Source of the DNA: 38-11 sp964539975
Lineage (GTDB): Bacteria; Bacillota; Clostridia; Tissierellales; Dethiosulfatibacteraceae
Length of the DNA: 64,000 bases
Assembly (NCBI GenBank): GCA_964539975.1
Contig: CAZIKK010000003.1
Coordinates: 62,001-126,000 of the forward strand
Direction of reading: 5' to 3'
Of the stretch, positions 8,178 through 16,784 are shown piece after piece. Under the pieces are notes generated by a model. The model was not told the DNA's origin, did no database searches, and saw only the letters and a program-made list of their open reading frames with translations. A program made the position numbers and the translations under genes. The stretch's first letter is position 1; each line of letters starts with the position of its first letter.

Positions 8178-8516
8178 TCATTTGTCAAATAATTCATCGA
8201 TTTTTGCTGCCAGCACAAAGTCGCTTCTTGATAATCCCCCTATTTTATGCGTCAACAAGGTAACTTTGACACGCCCCCAACCCAGCTCCATATCGGGATG
8301 GTGTCCCTCCTCTTCAGCCAAGGCTCCTACTTCATTGACAAAATCAAGGGCTGTTTGAAAGTCTTTAAACTTAAATGTTCTTTCAATTTTCATTTGTTTC
8401 ACTAATTGCCACAATTCATTAATGTTTGGCATAAGTTCTCTGATTTCCTCTTCTTCCATTGGCGGTGTTCCAATAGAACAGGGAATGCATTTTTCTTTGC
8501 TTAGATCTGTCTTCAT
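8178..8516 (-). CDS. Pterin-4a-carbinolamine dehydratase (PCD/DCoH family)
   Basis: 112-residue protein matching the PCD family in length and motifs: GHHPDMELGWGRVKVTLLTHKIGGLSRSDF, with active-site histidines H72, H73 and H90 and D75 next to them, then the closing LAAKIDELF. Known members dehydrate 4a-hydroxytetrahydropterin for aromatic amino acid hydroxylases or act in pterin/molybdopterin metabolism. An N-terminal extension carries two cysteines (KCIPC). The ATG at 8516 is seven bases after GGAGG; an ATG one codon earlier is too close. It is the last gene of the ggt operon, and no aromatic hydroxylase is present in the window, so its role here is unclear. Confidence 0.88.
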   Translation of the reverse strand: MKTDLSKEKCIPCSIGTPPMEEEEIRELMPNINELWQLVKQMKIERTFKFKDFQTALDFVNEVGALAEEEGHHPDMELGWGRVKVTLLTHKIGGLSRSDFVLAAKIDELFDK

Positions 8517-8569
8517 CATGATTCCTCCTTTTCTTAATTTTATTCTCTTTCCTGCTATGAGCCCTCCAT

Positions 8570-10714
8570 TCAATCTTCCAGCAGTAGCAAGGTCAATAGC
8601 AAGGTTTTTTGGATCAACTCACCTCTGCTAATGGCTTCATTTGGTGTATATAACCCTTTACTGGCAGGTCCCCCTCCACAAACTACGGGTTTAGATTTTG
8701 GAATTTCTCCAGCAGATGACGAAAGCAAGCTTGACTCCACACCAAAGGGGAGTTTCCATTCTTGAGCGATTGCACTCATTCTCTCCAGGAGAGCATTCTT
8801 TTTTTTGCGAATTAAAGGCGGTCTGGATTCCAGTATTTCGACATAAGATTGAATGCCTTTTGGATTAGATTTGAAGACTTCCTTAATCTTTTTCTCTGCG
8901 TCTTGAGACACCCGTTCATCAAGGTAAGTCAAGTAGATGGTGGCTTTAATGCGGTGAGGCAATAACACACTATACCTTTCCGATTGAACATCATGTACTG
9001 CCACTGTTAAACGCTTGTCTGGACGACTGATAGCCTTTAATTGGTCTGCTTTTTCCAGAAAATAAGACAGAACATCCACTTGTTTGGAGTGACTTCCCAC
9101 ACGAATAGGGGTTCCTTCTAATATAATGGAGAGCTTTTTGCTTCCTCTTCTCTGGTCCACCACCTTTCCTGATTCAAATCCTGGTTGCATCACTACAACC
9201 TGCTTTGCTTTTCTTGCGGCTTTCACCAACATGGGGCTGCTGTAGCGCATTCCTCTTCCTTCGTCTGTGTAGAAGAATAAGCCGATTTTTTTCTTATTGA
9301 GAGCTTTTAGATCCTTCAGAGCGCTCAATGCGCCTAAAATTGTCGCCAATCCACCCCTGCTTGAGGCAATGCCTTCCCCATAAATCCATTCTTGCTCCAT
9401 CCGGAAAGGGATAGGAAATCCTGTTCGATTGCCAGGGATGTCTAATGCCACCACAAATAAGGTACCTTCTTCCATACCGGCTTTGGTCTCCCAAGTCCAT
9501 GCGGAGCGATCATTTGTAGTCTCGGCATGCTTCTTGAATCCTAGTTTATTCATTCGATCTTCGACTTTTCTCAACACGGCGCTTATCCCAACAGGGTCTT
9601 CTGTCCAGCTTGGAAGATTGGTCCACATGCTCAGGTCGTCTTCTACTCTATCTCTTTTGCTGGTTATCATACCAAACGCTTTGTCTGTCAAGCTGTCTAT
9701 TTCTTCTCCTGTGTTAGGCATCAAATAGGGTCCAAAATATCGTTCATAGGCAATTTGTATCAATTGATTGATCAAGTCTGTATAAGATAACCCTATTTTT
9801 TCAGCTGCGTACACGTAAGACCCATTAGGCCCAAGACTCGCCATAGAATTGACTTCAAGAATATAGGGGTTCCCTTCTTGATCCAGCCTAAAATCCACAC
9901 GGGCACTATCATAACAACCCAAGGCGTTGAACGTATCAATAGCTAGTTGTTGCAATTGTTCTATTTGCTCTGGAGACAAGGCTGCCGGACATATCTTTTC
10001 CACCGTTCGATCGCTTCTTCCTGTTTTATCCTCGTAAGTGTAAATATTGGGACCTTCTCCAAATACCAACTCAACTGGCGGCAAGGCTTTGACGGGGTGA
10101 TTGCCCAATAGCCCCACGTTTATCTCTCTTCCTTCTATGTATTCTTCCACTAATGTTGGTTTTTGGTAAGTATCGTATATGATTTGAACGCCTTCTCGAA
10201 GTTCTTCCTCATTATGGACGACTTTTAAGCCATAAGAAACCGCCTCATCTTTTGGCTTCACAATCAAAGGATACCGTAAGTCTTCTTTCATTGGAGAATC
10301 TGGTTTGTCCAGCACGGTAAATCTAGGGGTTGGCAACCCTTTTTGTTCAATGATCATTTTAGTCACCACTTTGTCTAGAGCAATAGCATGAGTGTCCGGA
10401 CCGGATCCCACATAGGGAATTCCCAGCATTTCCAAAATACCGGGCACATGCATGTACCTGCCTTTTCCCTGAATGCCATAACTTAAATTAAACACCAACC
10501 CAGGCCTTTCTCCCGATAAGACCGAAGGCATGAATTTCTCCAATTTTTCAATGATATTTTTATCCCCTTCAAAGGTCTTGACTTGATGACCACCGGCTTT
10601 GAGGGCTTCCTTAATTCGGTTGATGGTTCCTAATCCGTATTTTTCTCGGTTCAAAGTTCCAAATAAATTGATGACCGCTTGGCTTTCCCGATTGTATACT
10701 ATGGCAATTTTCAT
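8570..10714 (-). CDS. D-Ala-D-Ala ligase-like ATP-grasp enzyme fused to a degenerate M20 peptidase-like domain
   Basis: 714 residues. Residues 1-330 form an ATP-grasp ligase related to D-alanine-D-alanine ligase: substrate domain with FNLSYGIQGKGR, ATP lysines in YPLIVKPKDEAVSYG, VEEYIEGREI, and the metal-binding end ARVDFRLDQEGN...ILEVNSM. Residues about 370-714 resemble an M20 metallopeptidase, but each expected metal ligand is replaced: ALD at 423-425 for the HxD histidine, S451 for the aspartate, G486 after E485 for the second glutamate, and LYTPNE at 688-693 for the last histidine. The domain is therefore probably a binding or scaffold domain. ATG at 10714 follows GGAGATTGAG and is one base after the ggt stop. 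It likely joins or recognises short peptides; substrate unknown. Confidence 0.82.
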   Translation of the reverse strand: MKIAIVYNRESQAVINLFGTLNREKYGLGTINRIKEALKAGGHQVKTFEGDKNIIEKLEKFMPSVLSGERPGLVFNLSYGIQGKGRYMHVPGILEMLGIPYVGSGPDTHAIALDKVVTKMIIEQKGLPTPRFTVLDKPDSPMKEDLRYPLIVKPKDEAVSYGLKVVHNEEELREGVQIIYDTYQKPTLVEEYIEGREINVGLLGNHPVKALPPVELVFGEGPNIYTYEDKTGRSDRTVEKICPAALSPEQIEQLQQLAIDTFNALGCYDSARVDFRLDQEGNPYILEVNSMASLGPNGSYVYAAEKIGLSYTDLINQLIQIAYERYFGPYLMPNTGEEIDSLTDKAFGMITSKRDRVEDDLSMWTNLPSWTEDPVGISAVLRKVEDRMNKLGFKKHAETTNDRSAWTWETKAGMEEGTLFVVALDIPGNRTGFPIPFRMEQEWIYGEGIASSRGGLATILGALSALKDLKALNKKKIGLFFYTDEGRGMRYSSPMLVKAARKAKQVVVMQPGFESGKVVDQRRGSKKLSIILEGTPIRVGSHSKQVDVLSYFLEKADQLKAISRPDKRLTVAVHDVQSERYSVLLPHRIKATIYLTYLDERVSQDAEKKIKEVFKSNPKGIQSYVEILESRPPLIRKKKNALLERMSAIAQEWKLPFGVESSLLSSSAGEIPKSKPVVCGGGPASKGLYTPNEAISRGELIQKTLLLTLLLLED

Positions 10715-10715
10715 C

Positions 10716-12332
10716 TCAATCTCCTTTTCTTTCAGGTCCTTTCGCACTACCGTCCCTTCTTGGATCCGCTACACCACAGAATAGTGTTTCAGATTTTTGT
10801 GGCATGGCTACTCCTTGCACACATCCTAGGTAGAAGCTGTAGGGTCCTCTTTTTGTAATGCTAAATCTTAGTTCTTTCAAGGCATGGATCACTTCTTCGT
10901 CAAATCGTTCCAACTCAATTTGCAGACGTCCTGTATGTGAAACATGAAGTCGTGGTGCAGCAATGGCTTCCGACAGATGCTTTTTTTCATCTACCAATCG
11001 TGTGATCACCTGAGCCAGACTGGTGGATATTCTCTCACTCCCCGGACTACCCAAAATATAATGAGGGGTGTTCTCTTTCATCATCAAAGTAGGTGCCACA
11101 CTGCTCCATGGTCGACCGCCTGGAAGTAAATAATAGGGATGGGTCACATCTTTGTATTCAAAGGCACTCATATAGTTATTGTAAAAAAATCCCAATCCTT
11201 TTGCCATCGTTTTACTGCCAAACACCAATTCAATAGATTGGGTGATCCCCACTGCATTGCCTTCTTGATCGGCAACAGATAAATGGGTGGTCTCACCAGA
11301 GGTTGGTGGTGGTGCGTAGTTGATCCTTGGATTCTGATGCATCAAGTAATGAATTTTCTCCGCTACTTCCTTTGCATAAGATTTATCTGACATGACTCGG
11401 TTTGTAATCTGTGAGAAATAATCTGGGTGAATAGGCATCTTCTGGCGATCACTCAGTGTCATGCGAAAAGCAAGCGCAAAAAGAACAGCTCCTTCCGGCG
11501 TTTCTGGATTCAATTGTTCGGACGGAAAGTTTTCGAGAATGTTCATCAACTGTACCAAGACTCTCCCCGCCCCTGGAGGTGGAAAGGTGTGTAAGGTGTA
11601 TTCTCTATAACTGCTAGTTAATACTTCCCTTTCTACAGGCAGTGGGATTTGAGACAAGTCGGTTTGAGAAATCAAGCCATTTCTTTGAACCATATCTTCT
11701 ACGATTTTTTTACCTATTTCTCCCAAATAAAAATCTTCCCAGCCTACTTTGGCCATCCTGGATAGAGTTGTCGCCAATTCCGGTTGCTTAATCAAGCTAC
11801 CTGCGGCAGCTGGCTTACCTTCTTGAAAATAGTGTTCAAAGATGCTGTCATCTTTTCTCATCCAATCGGCTTCTTTGTGAATCAATCGATGTTGCAATGA
11901 AGACACTCTAAATCCTTTTTCGGCAGCTTCTATGGCAGGTTCTAAGACTTCTGACAAACTCAGTTTTCCATATTGCTCCTGCATGTAACCCAGAGTGGCT
12001 GGTGTAGATGGAATCGTCGAGGCCTGTAATCCCAATTTGAGGGGTTTCTCCGGTGTTTTGTGGGGTTGTATTCGGTAAGGTGCTCTTGACGATCCGTCTA
12101 GGACAAATACCCTCTGTTTTTCTTTTAAATAAATCAATGCCATCGTTTGACCACCAAGCCCTGACGCTTGGGGTTCTGTGACTCCAAGGCAAAATGCCGA
12201 AGCTACAGCTGCATCCACCGCATTGCCTCCTTTTTCAAGCATGATAGATCCCGCCTCCGTAGCCACTCTTGAAGCTGTCGAAACCATGCCTTGTGCACTC
12301 TCACCATAAACAGGTTCTTTTCGTTTTTTCAT
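10716..12332 (-). CDS. ggt: Gamma-glutamyltranspeptidase (Ntn hydrolase family)
   Basis: 538-residue member of the gamma-glutamyltransferase/hydrolase family, which cleaves gamma-glutamyl amides after self-processing at a threonine. Large-subunit motifs GGNAVDAAVA and ASGLGGQTM, the processing site SGETTHLSV with predicted nucleophile T348, and the GSPGSERI substrate loop are all visible. No signal peptide is present, unlike many family members, suggesting a cytoplasmic enzyme. It heads a three-gene operon with the ATP-grasp fusion and the pterin dehydratase. Start ATG at 12332 follows GGGGAAGAG. No clear promoter was resolved in the 100 bases upstream. Confidence 0.92.
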   Translation of the reverse strand: MKKRKEPVYGESAQGMVSTASRVATEAGSIMLEKGGNAVDAAVASAFCLGVTEPQASGLGGQTMALIYLKEKQRVFVLDGSSRAPYRIQPHKTPEKPLKLGLQASTIPSTPATLGYMQEQYGKLSLSEVLEPAIEAAEKGFRVSSLQHRLIHKEADWMRKDDSIFEHYFQEGKPAAAGSLIKQPELATTLSRMAKVGWEDFYLGEIGKKIVEDMVQRNGLISQTDLSQIPLPVEREVLTSSYREYTLHTFPPPGAGRVLVQLMNILENFPSEQLNPETPEGAVLFALAFRMTLSDRQKMPIHPDYFSQITNRVMSDKSYAKEVAEKIHYLMHQNPRINYAPPPTSGETTHLSVADQEGNAVGITQSIELVFGSKTMAKGLGFFYNNYMSAFEYKDVTHPYYLLPGGRPWSSVAPTLMMKENTPHYILGSPGSERISTSLAQVITRLVDEKKHLSEAIAAPRLHVSHTGRLQIELERFDEEVIHALKELRFSITKRGPYSFYLGCVQGVAMPQKSETLFCGVADPRRDGSAKGPERKGD

Positions 12333-12436
12333 TTTCTCTTCCCCCTCGAACGATCTATTGCTGCTGATTTGTCTACTATCTATATTTTAGCATCAACTTG
12401 CTTCTTAAACCATTCATTTGTGGGTTCCATTTAGTT

Positions 12437-12464
12437 TTGACAACCTATTTTTTGATGCTATAAT
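12437..12464 (+). promoter_or_regulatory. Promoter of the VOC protein gene
   Basis: Consensus TTGACA (12437-12442), 16-base spacer and consensus TATAAT (12459-12464), followed closely by a GGAGGTGAT ribosome site before the ATG at 12485. Confidence 0.85.
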
Positions 12465-12484
12465 CAATCTATGGAGGTGATCGC

Positions 12485-12847
12485 ATGAAATTTGGACACA
12501 TTGGCATCAAAGTATTGGATATGGAAAAATCACTGGATTTTTACCAGAGTGTTTTAGAAGGTAAGCTATTGAAAGATTACCAGTATCCTGAAAGCCGTCT
12601 GGTATTTCTAGATATTGGAGGAACGATCATTGAGTTGATTAGCAAACCTGAAAACACACCCAGAGATTTGGGCCCTATCGAGCATATTGCGTTCAAGGTG
12701 GATTCCCTTGAAGATAAAATGGCCCAATTAAAAACTCTTGGCCTCAAACATTCTCAGCCAAGAGTTGTTGGTTCTGCTGAAATCATCTTTATCGATGGTC
12801 CCAACAACGAAACATTTGAATTTGTGGCACGGGTTAAAAATCCCTAA
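12485..12847 (+). CDS. VOC superfamily protein (glyoxalase I-like)
   Basis: 120 residues made of two beta-alpha-beta-beta-beta modules. The four metal-ligand positions of glyoxalase I-type proteins are filled: H5 (FGHIGIKV), E50 (TIIELIS), H67 (IEHIAF) and E112 (ETFEFV). It could be a lactoylglutathione lyase-like enzyme, a methylmalonyl-CoA epimerase relative or a fosfomycin/bleomycin-type protein; the sequence alone does not decide. It is a single-gene unit, divergent from ggt, and its last 14 bases overlap the end of the convergent exporter gene. Confidence 0.85.
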   Translation: MKFGHIGIKVLDMEKSLDFYQSVLEGKLLKDYQYPESRLVFLDIGGTIIELISKPENTPRDLGPIEHIAFKVDSLEDKMAQLKTLGLKHSQPRVVGSAEIIFIDGPNNETFEFVARVKNP

Positions 12848-14657
12848 GCCTGTCTTCTCTGTATTGATTGGTATATAGCTTAAAGTAGCTGCCTTTCAAT
12901 GCCATCAAGCTCTCATGAGAACCTTCTTCAATGACTTCACCTTTATCAATTACTAAAATTCTGTCCGCATTTGTGATGGTGGACAACCGATGAGCGATCA
13001 TGAAGGAGGTTCTGCCTTTGAGGACCTTTTGAATGGCATCTTGAATTTTCTTTTCTGTTTGGGTGTCAATGGATGAAGTGGCTTCATCCAAAACAAATAT
13101 CCTGGGATCCGCAATCATGGCTCGTGCAAATGAGATCAACTGCTTCTCCCCAGTAGAAAGTTTTCCGCCTCCTTCTCCTACTTGTGTATGGTAACCTTCC
13201 GGTAATTTTTCTATGAATTCATGGGCATTGACAAGTTTAGCTGCTTTCACAATTTCTTCCATACTTGCATCTAGCTTTCCGTATCGAATATTTTCTTCTA
13301 TGGTTCCACTGAATAAATGAGGCGCTTGCAACACGTATCCTATATGCTCATGCAACCAAGCAACGGAACGCTTTTTATAATCCACTCCGTCTATCTCAAT
13401 CACACCTTCCGTAGGCTGATAAAAACGGCAAATCAGATTGACGATGGTGCTTTTTCCCGATCCTGTTTCACCTACTAGTGCGATTTTTTCCCCAGCCTTG
13501 ACTGTCAAATTGAAGTTTTTTAGAACCTGCTCTCCATTGTTGTATCGAAAAGAAACATTCCTGAACTCAATGTCCCCATTTAACACCTCCCAATTCTCCC
13601 TCTTAGGAAACATCACTGTTCCATACTTCTCTATCACATCATCCTCGTCGAAAATTTCCAATTCTTCATTGATCAGCGACATGACACGCTCAGCGGCTGC
13701 TTGTGCCTGCTGAAATTCCGCCAAAACCCTGGCGACTTCCCTTATTGGCTCAAAATACTGGGTGGCATAGGAAACAAATAGAACCAAAGTACCATAGGTG
13801 ATAGCATTGGCCATAACCCCTTCTCCACCAACCCACACCACCAATGCCATGGCAACACTGGACAAAGTCAGTACAACCGGCAAAAAAATGGCTGAGAAAA
13901 CCACCGCTCGAATAGAAGACCGTTTCATGTCTAAGGTTAAGCCTTTGAACTCATTCAGGTTTTTTTCCTCTCCAACCAACACTTTTGTGGTCACCGCACC
14001 GGAAATCCCTTCGCTGAACGCCCCCGTGATTCTGGAGTTGATTTGTCGAACCCTACGATAAGCCACCAAAATCTTTTTTTGAAAATAAAAACTGATGACT
14101 GCCAAAAAAGGGACCACTGCCAATGTCAACAAGGCGAGCTTCACATTATACATCAACATAAATACAGCAACAATGATCATCAAGGAGAGCCCCCACACAA
14201 TATCTACAATGCCCCATGAAACAATCTCTCCCAATCGTCTTATGTCCGACGTCATTCTGGCCATGATCCATCCACTGGGAGTCCGATCATAATAAGAAAA
14301 GGACAGTTCCTGTAATTTCTTGAAAGCTCTTTCCCGGATGTCATAGGTGAGATGCATTTCAATTTTTCCTGCTGTTGAAATGAACATATAGATGTTCAAT
14401 GATTGCCAAATAATCAACAATGCAAATTGAATGACAAACCTGTTCAATCCATCAATTTTTCCTGGAACAATGTAATCGTCTATGGCCCTTTGAGTCATTT
14501 GAGGAAAGATGGCATCAGCCATCGCCACGCTCACCATAAAAAACAGAAGAATGGCCACTAGTTTTTTGTAGGTTAACAAATAGGTGAACAATTGCTTCCA
14601 AATTTTAAAATCCAGCTTTTTTGAATAGACTTCTTCTTGATGCTCAAACAATGACAT
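12834..14657 (-). CDS. ABC exporter, fused membrane and ATPase domains (second half of heterodimer)
   Basis: Type IV ABC half-transporter of 607 residues with six membrane helices (about residues 35-330) and a C-terminal ATPase: Walker A GETGSGKST, Q-loop VLQAPHLFSGT, Walker B IFVLDEATSSID, H-loop IAHRLS. The signature reads LSTGEKQLISFAR rather than the consensus LSGGQ, which is common in one half of heterodimeric exporters of the BmrCD/LmrCD type. The ATG at 14657 follows AAAGGAGG; an in-frame TTG upstream overlaps that site and was rejected. It lies 25 bases after the partner gene. A multidrug or lipid exporter is likely; the substrate is not visible. Confidence 0.92.
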   Translation of the reverse strand: MSLFEHQEEVYSKKLDFKIWKQLFTYLLTYKKLVAILLFFMVSVAMADAIFPQMTQRAIDDYIVPGKIDGLNRFVIQFALLIIWQSLNIYMFISTAGKIEMHLTYDIRERAFKKLQELSFSYYDRTPSGWIMARMTSDIRRLGEIVSWGIVDIVWGLSLMIIVAVFMLMYNVKLALLTLAVVPFLAVISFYFQKKILVAYRRVRQINSRITGAFSEGISGAVTTKVLVGEEKNLNEFKGLTLDMKRSSIRAVVFSAIFLPVVLTLSSVAMALVVWVGGEGVMANAITYGTLVLFVSYATQYFEPIREVARVLAEFQQAQAAAERVMSLINEELEIFDEDDVIEKYGTVMFPKRENWEVLNGDIEFRNVSFRYNNGEQVLKNFNLTVKAGEKIALVGETGSGKSTIVNLICRFYQPTEGVIEIDGVDYKKRSVAWLHEHIGYVLQAPHLFSGTIEENIRYGKLDASMEEIVKAAKLVNAHEFIEKLPEGYHTQVGEGGGKLSTGEKQLISFARAMIADPRIFVLDEATSSIDTQTEKKIQDAIQKVLKGRTSFMIAHRLSTITNADRILVIDKGEVIEEGSHESLMALKGSYFKLYTNQYREDRLRDF

Positions 14658-14682
14658 ACTGCCTCCTTTCTCCCTCAAGGGA

Positions 14683-16455
14683 TCAAGTCATCTGCATTTC
14701 CCAAATATTCCTATAATAGCCCTTCTTGGCCATCAATGTCTCATGGTTTCCCGATTCAATCATTCGCCCATCTTCCATTACCATGATTCGATCCGCATCG
14801 TAGACAGATGCCACACGATGGGAAACAATAAAAGTTGTAATCCCTCTTTTCCTTTCAGACAAAGCTTTTCTAATGGCCATATCCGTTTCTGTGTCCACAG
14901 CGCTCAAAGAATCATCGAATGCAAGAATCGGATAATCATGAATCAACGTCCTGGCGATGGCCACACGTTGTTTTTGTCCACCGGACAAGGTCACGCCTTT
15001 TTCACCCACTAATGTGTCGTATCCTTTATCGAAGGTTTGAATCACATCATGTACTGAAGCCGTTTGAGCAGCTTCGTATATGGCTTTTTCTGAGTTTTGA
15101 CTGGTAAAGTTGATGTTGTCCCGGATGGTTCTTGAGTACAGGAAAGGCTCTTGCAAAACAATGCCGATGTGACTTCGAAGCCATTTTCTTTCAATTTTTC
15201 TAATTTCAGTTCCATCTATCAAGATGTCTCCAGAAGACGGGTCATACAATCTGCCTAGAAGATGAATCAAGGATGATTTTCCAGATCCCGTCCTGCCTAT
15301 AAAAGCGACGGTTTCTCCTTTGTTGACTTGGAAAGAGACCTGATCAAGAATTTTTCGTTCGGGGTTGTCGGGATAAGCAAATGAAATGTCTTTAAAAACA
15401 ATTTCTCCGTCAATGGGTGGTCTAATTTCATCTGGAGCAATGCTTTCTATTGGTTGGTCCATAATAGCTTGGATTCTTTCAGCTGCCACCATGGCTTTTC
15501 CCAAATCAGAAAGGATTCGTCCCATTTGGCGAATGGGCCAAAGCAACCGGTATTCATAATTGACAAACACAATGATTGCGCCAAGGGTGATCTCCCCTAT
15601 GTAGGCAAAATAGACACCTGCTGCCAATACCAACCCAATGGATGTAAAGGATATAAAATCTGATACGCCCCAATACACCCCTAAGTAATGTATCATTTTA
15701 TAAGTTTTCTGAGAATAGCTTAAGTTCTTCTCTTTAAACTTATCGATCTCATGTTTTTCTCTGGCAAAAGCTCTCACCACCCGGGTTCCATGAAGGTTTT
15801 CCTGGATTACGGTTGACATTTCCGCCTCCGCTTCATCCGATATTTGAAATGCTTTTTGCACCTTTACGAAAAACACCACCGCAAAAATGAAGATAACTGG
15901 TGTAAGAGCCATGGCTGCCAAAGTCATCTTCCAACTTAGTTGGAGCATGAAATAAAGGGCGATCCCAATCATGAACAACGCTCTTCCCACTTCCACCAAT
16001 TGAATACCAAGAAATCTTCTGATAGTTTCCACATCTGATGTCGCTCGTTGTATCAAATCTCCCGTATCTGCATTCTTGTGCGTATTGTAGGGAAGGTGCT
16101 GAATATGGTCGTATAGATTGTCTCGAATGTTTTTGGCGATGTCCTCTGATGCTTCCGCTGAAAGTCGGTTGGAGGCAAACAGAAACAAACCATATAATAG
16201 TGTGATCAGAATAACAACCACTCCCCCTAACCAAAGGTTGTTGGTCACATATGCCACTCCTCCCACCTTGTCTATCATCCAAATAAGCAGCCCTTTCTCC
16301 AGAGGGTAGTCTCCAATAAAATTATCCACCAATATTTGAATCCATACCGGCACCATCAAGGAGAAACTAACGGACAAACCCATTAAGAAAATGGCTAACA
16401 TATATTTTCCCTTATTGTTCCCCATAAACTGCCATAAGACTTTAATTTTTCTCAC
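14683..16455 (-). CDS. ABC exporter, fused membrane and ATPase domains (first half of heterodimer)
   Basis: 590 residues: six membrane helices followed by an ATPase with Walker A GRTGSGKSS, Q-loop VLQEPFLYSRT, consensus signature LSGGQKQRVAIAR and Walker B ILAFDDSLSAVD, where the usual catalytic DE is DD. Such a degenerate catalytic glutamate in one half is typical of asymmetric exporters such as BmrC/BmrD, so together with the second gene it should form a heterodimer with one working ATP site. The start is GTG at 16455, six bases after GGAGGTGA. The gene is preceded by a leader peptide and two terminators, so expression is probably induced by ribosome stalling. Confidence 0.92.
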   Translation of the reverse strand: MRKIKVLWQFMGNNKGKYMLAIFLMGLSVSFSLMVPVWIQILVDNFIGDYPLEKGLLIWMIDKVGGVAYVTNNLWLGGVVVILITLLYGLFLFASNRLSAEASEDIAKNIRDNLYDHIQHLPYNTHKNADTGDLIQRATSDVETIRRFLGIQLVEVGRALFMIGIALYFMLQLSWKMTLAAMALTPVIFIFAVVFFVKVQKAFQISDEAEAEMSTVIQENLHGTRVVRAFAREKHEIDKFKEKNLSYSQKTYKMIHYLGVYWGVSDFISFTSIGLVLAAGVYFAYIGEITLGAIIVFVNYEYRLLWPIRQMGRILSDLGKAMVAAERIQAIMDQPIESIAPDEIRPPIDGEIVFKDISFAYPDNPERKILDQVSFQVNKGETVAFIGRTGSGKSSLIHLLGRLYDPSSGDILIDGTEIRKIERKWLRSHIGIVLQEPFLYSRTIRDNINFTSQNSEKAIYEAAQTASVHDVIQTFDKGYDTLVGEKGVTLSGGQKQRVAIARTLIHDYPILAFDDSLSAVDTETDMAIRKALSERKRGITTFIVSHRVASVYDADRIMVMEDGRMIESGNHETLMAKKGYYRNIWEMQMT

Positions 16456-16485
16456 CTAATGTCACCTCCATTGTCCTTTCAAGTA

Positions 16486-16514
16486 AAAAAACCCAGGTAG
16501 CAGCCCCAGGGTTT
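16486..16514 (-). terminator. Second attenuator hairpin upstream of the exporter operon
   Basis: On the minus strand AAACCC and GGGTTT arms pair, with one mismatch and two further G-C pairs inside, and a T tract follows. It lies directly behind the stronger hairpin, about 30 bases before the GTG start. Confidence 0.65.
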
Positions 16515-16518
16515 CCAT

Positions 16519-16557
16519 CAAAAAAACCGCAGGGCCATTCTCAAACAGCCTGCGGTT
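16519..16557 (-). terminator. First attenuator terminator upstream of the exporter operon
   Basis: On the minus strand AACCGCAGG (16557-16549) pairs perfectly with CCTGCGGTT (16533-16525) and is followed by a run of at least six T. It is located 25 bases after the leader-peptide stop codon, the classic position for a transcription attenuator. Confidence 0.88.
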
Positions 16558-16581
16558 CCAAGTTTTTAACACTAGTAGTCC

Positions 16582-16668
16582 CTAAAAACAAGGGTCCTTA
16601 AGGTTAGAGGCTGATTGATCATCTGTTATTAAATCATTAGAAACATACACCAACATTATCTTGATCAT
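16582..16668 (-). CDS. Leader peptide of the ABC exporter operon (28 residues)
   Basis: Short ORF with a strong AAAGGAGG ribosome site seven bases before its ATG, starting MIKIMLVYVS and ending KDPCF. It lies between a near-consensus promoter and two tandem terminators that precede a heterodimeric ABC exporter. The arrangement matches ribosome-mediated attenuation as known for the bmrB leader of the bmrCD exporter in Bacillus subtilis. When a drug slows translation, the ribosome would prevent folding of the terminators or favour an alternative fold; the end of the ORF can form a weak hairpin (ACCCT with AGGG). The peptide sequence itself was not recognised. Confidence 0.78.
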   Translation of the reverse strand: MIKIMLVYVSNDLITDDQSASNLKDPCF

Positions 16669-16716
16669 GATTAAGCCTCCTTTTTTTGTATTTGTACTTG
16701 ATTTTTATACAATCTA

Positions 16717-16745
16717 AGCATAATCCATCTTTTATCTGCTGTCAA
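16717..16745 (-). promoter_or_regulatory. Promoter of the exporter operon and its leader
   Basis: On the minus strand consensus TTGACA (16745-16740), 17-base spacer and TATGCT (16722-16717). It gives a leader RNA of about 255 bases before the exporter GTG start. Confidence 0.82.
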
Positions 16746-16784
16746 TACAAAAATCGTTATTAATTTTTCAAATTCTCACGATCA

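Noticed and set aside
16456..16784. T-box or amino-acid riboswitch upstream of the exporter operon
   Set aside because: No T-box sequence or specifier-loop arrangement was found; a leader ORF with tandem terminators explains the region better.
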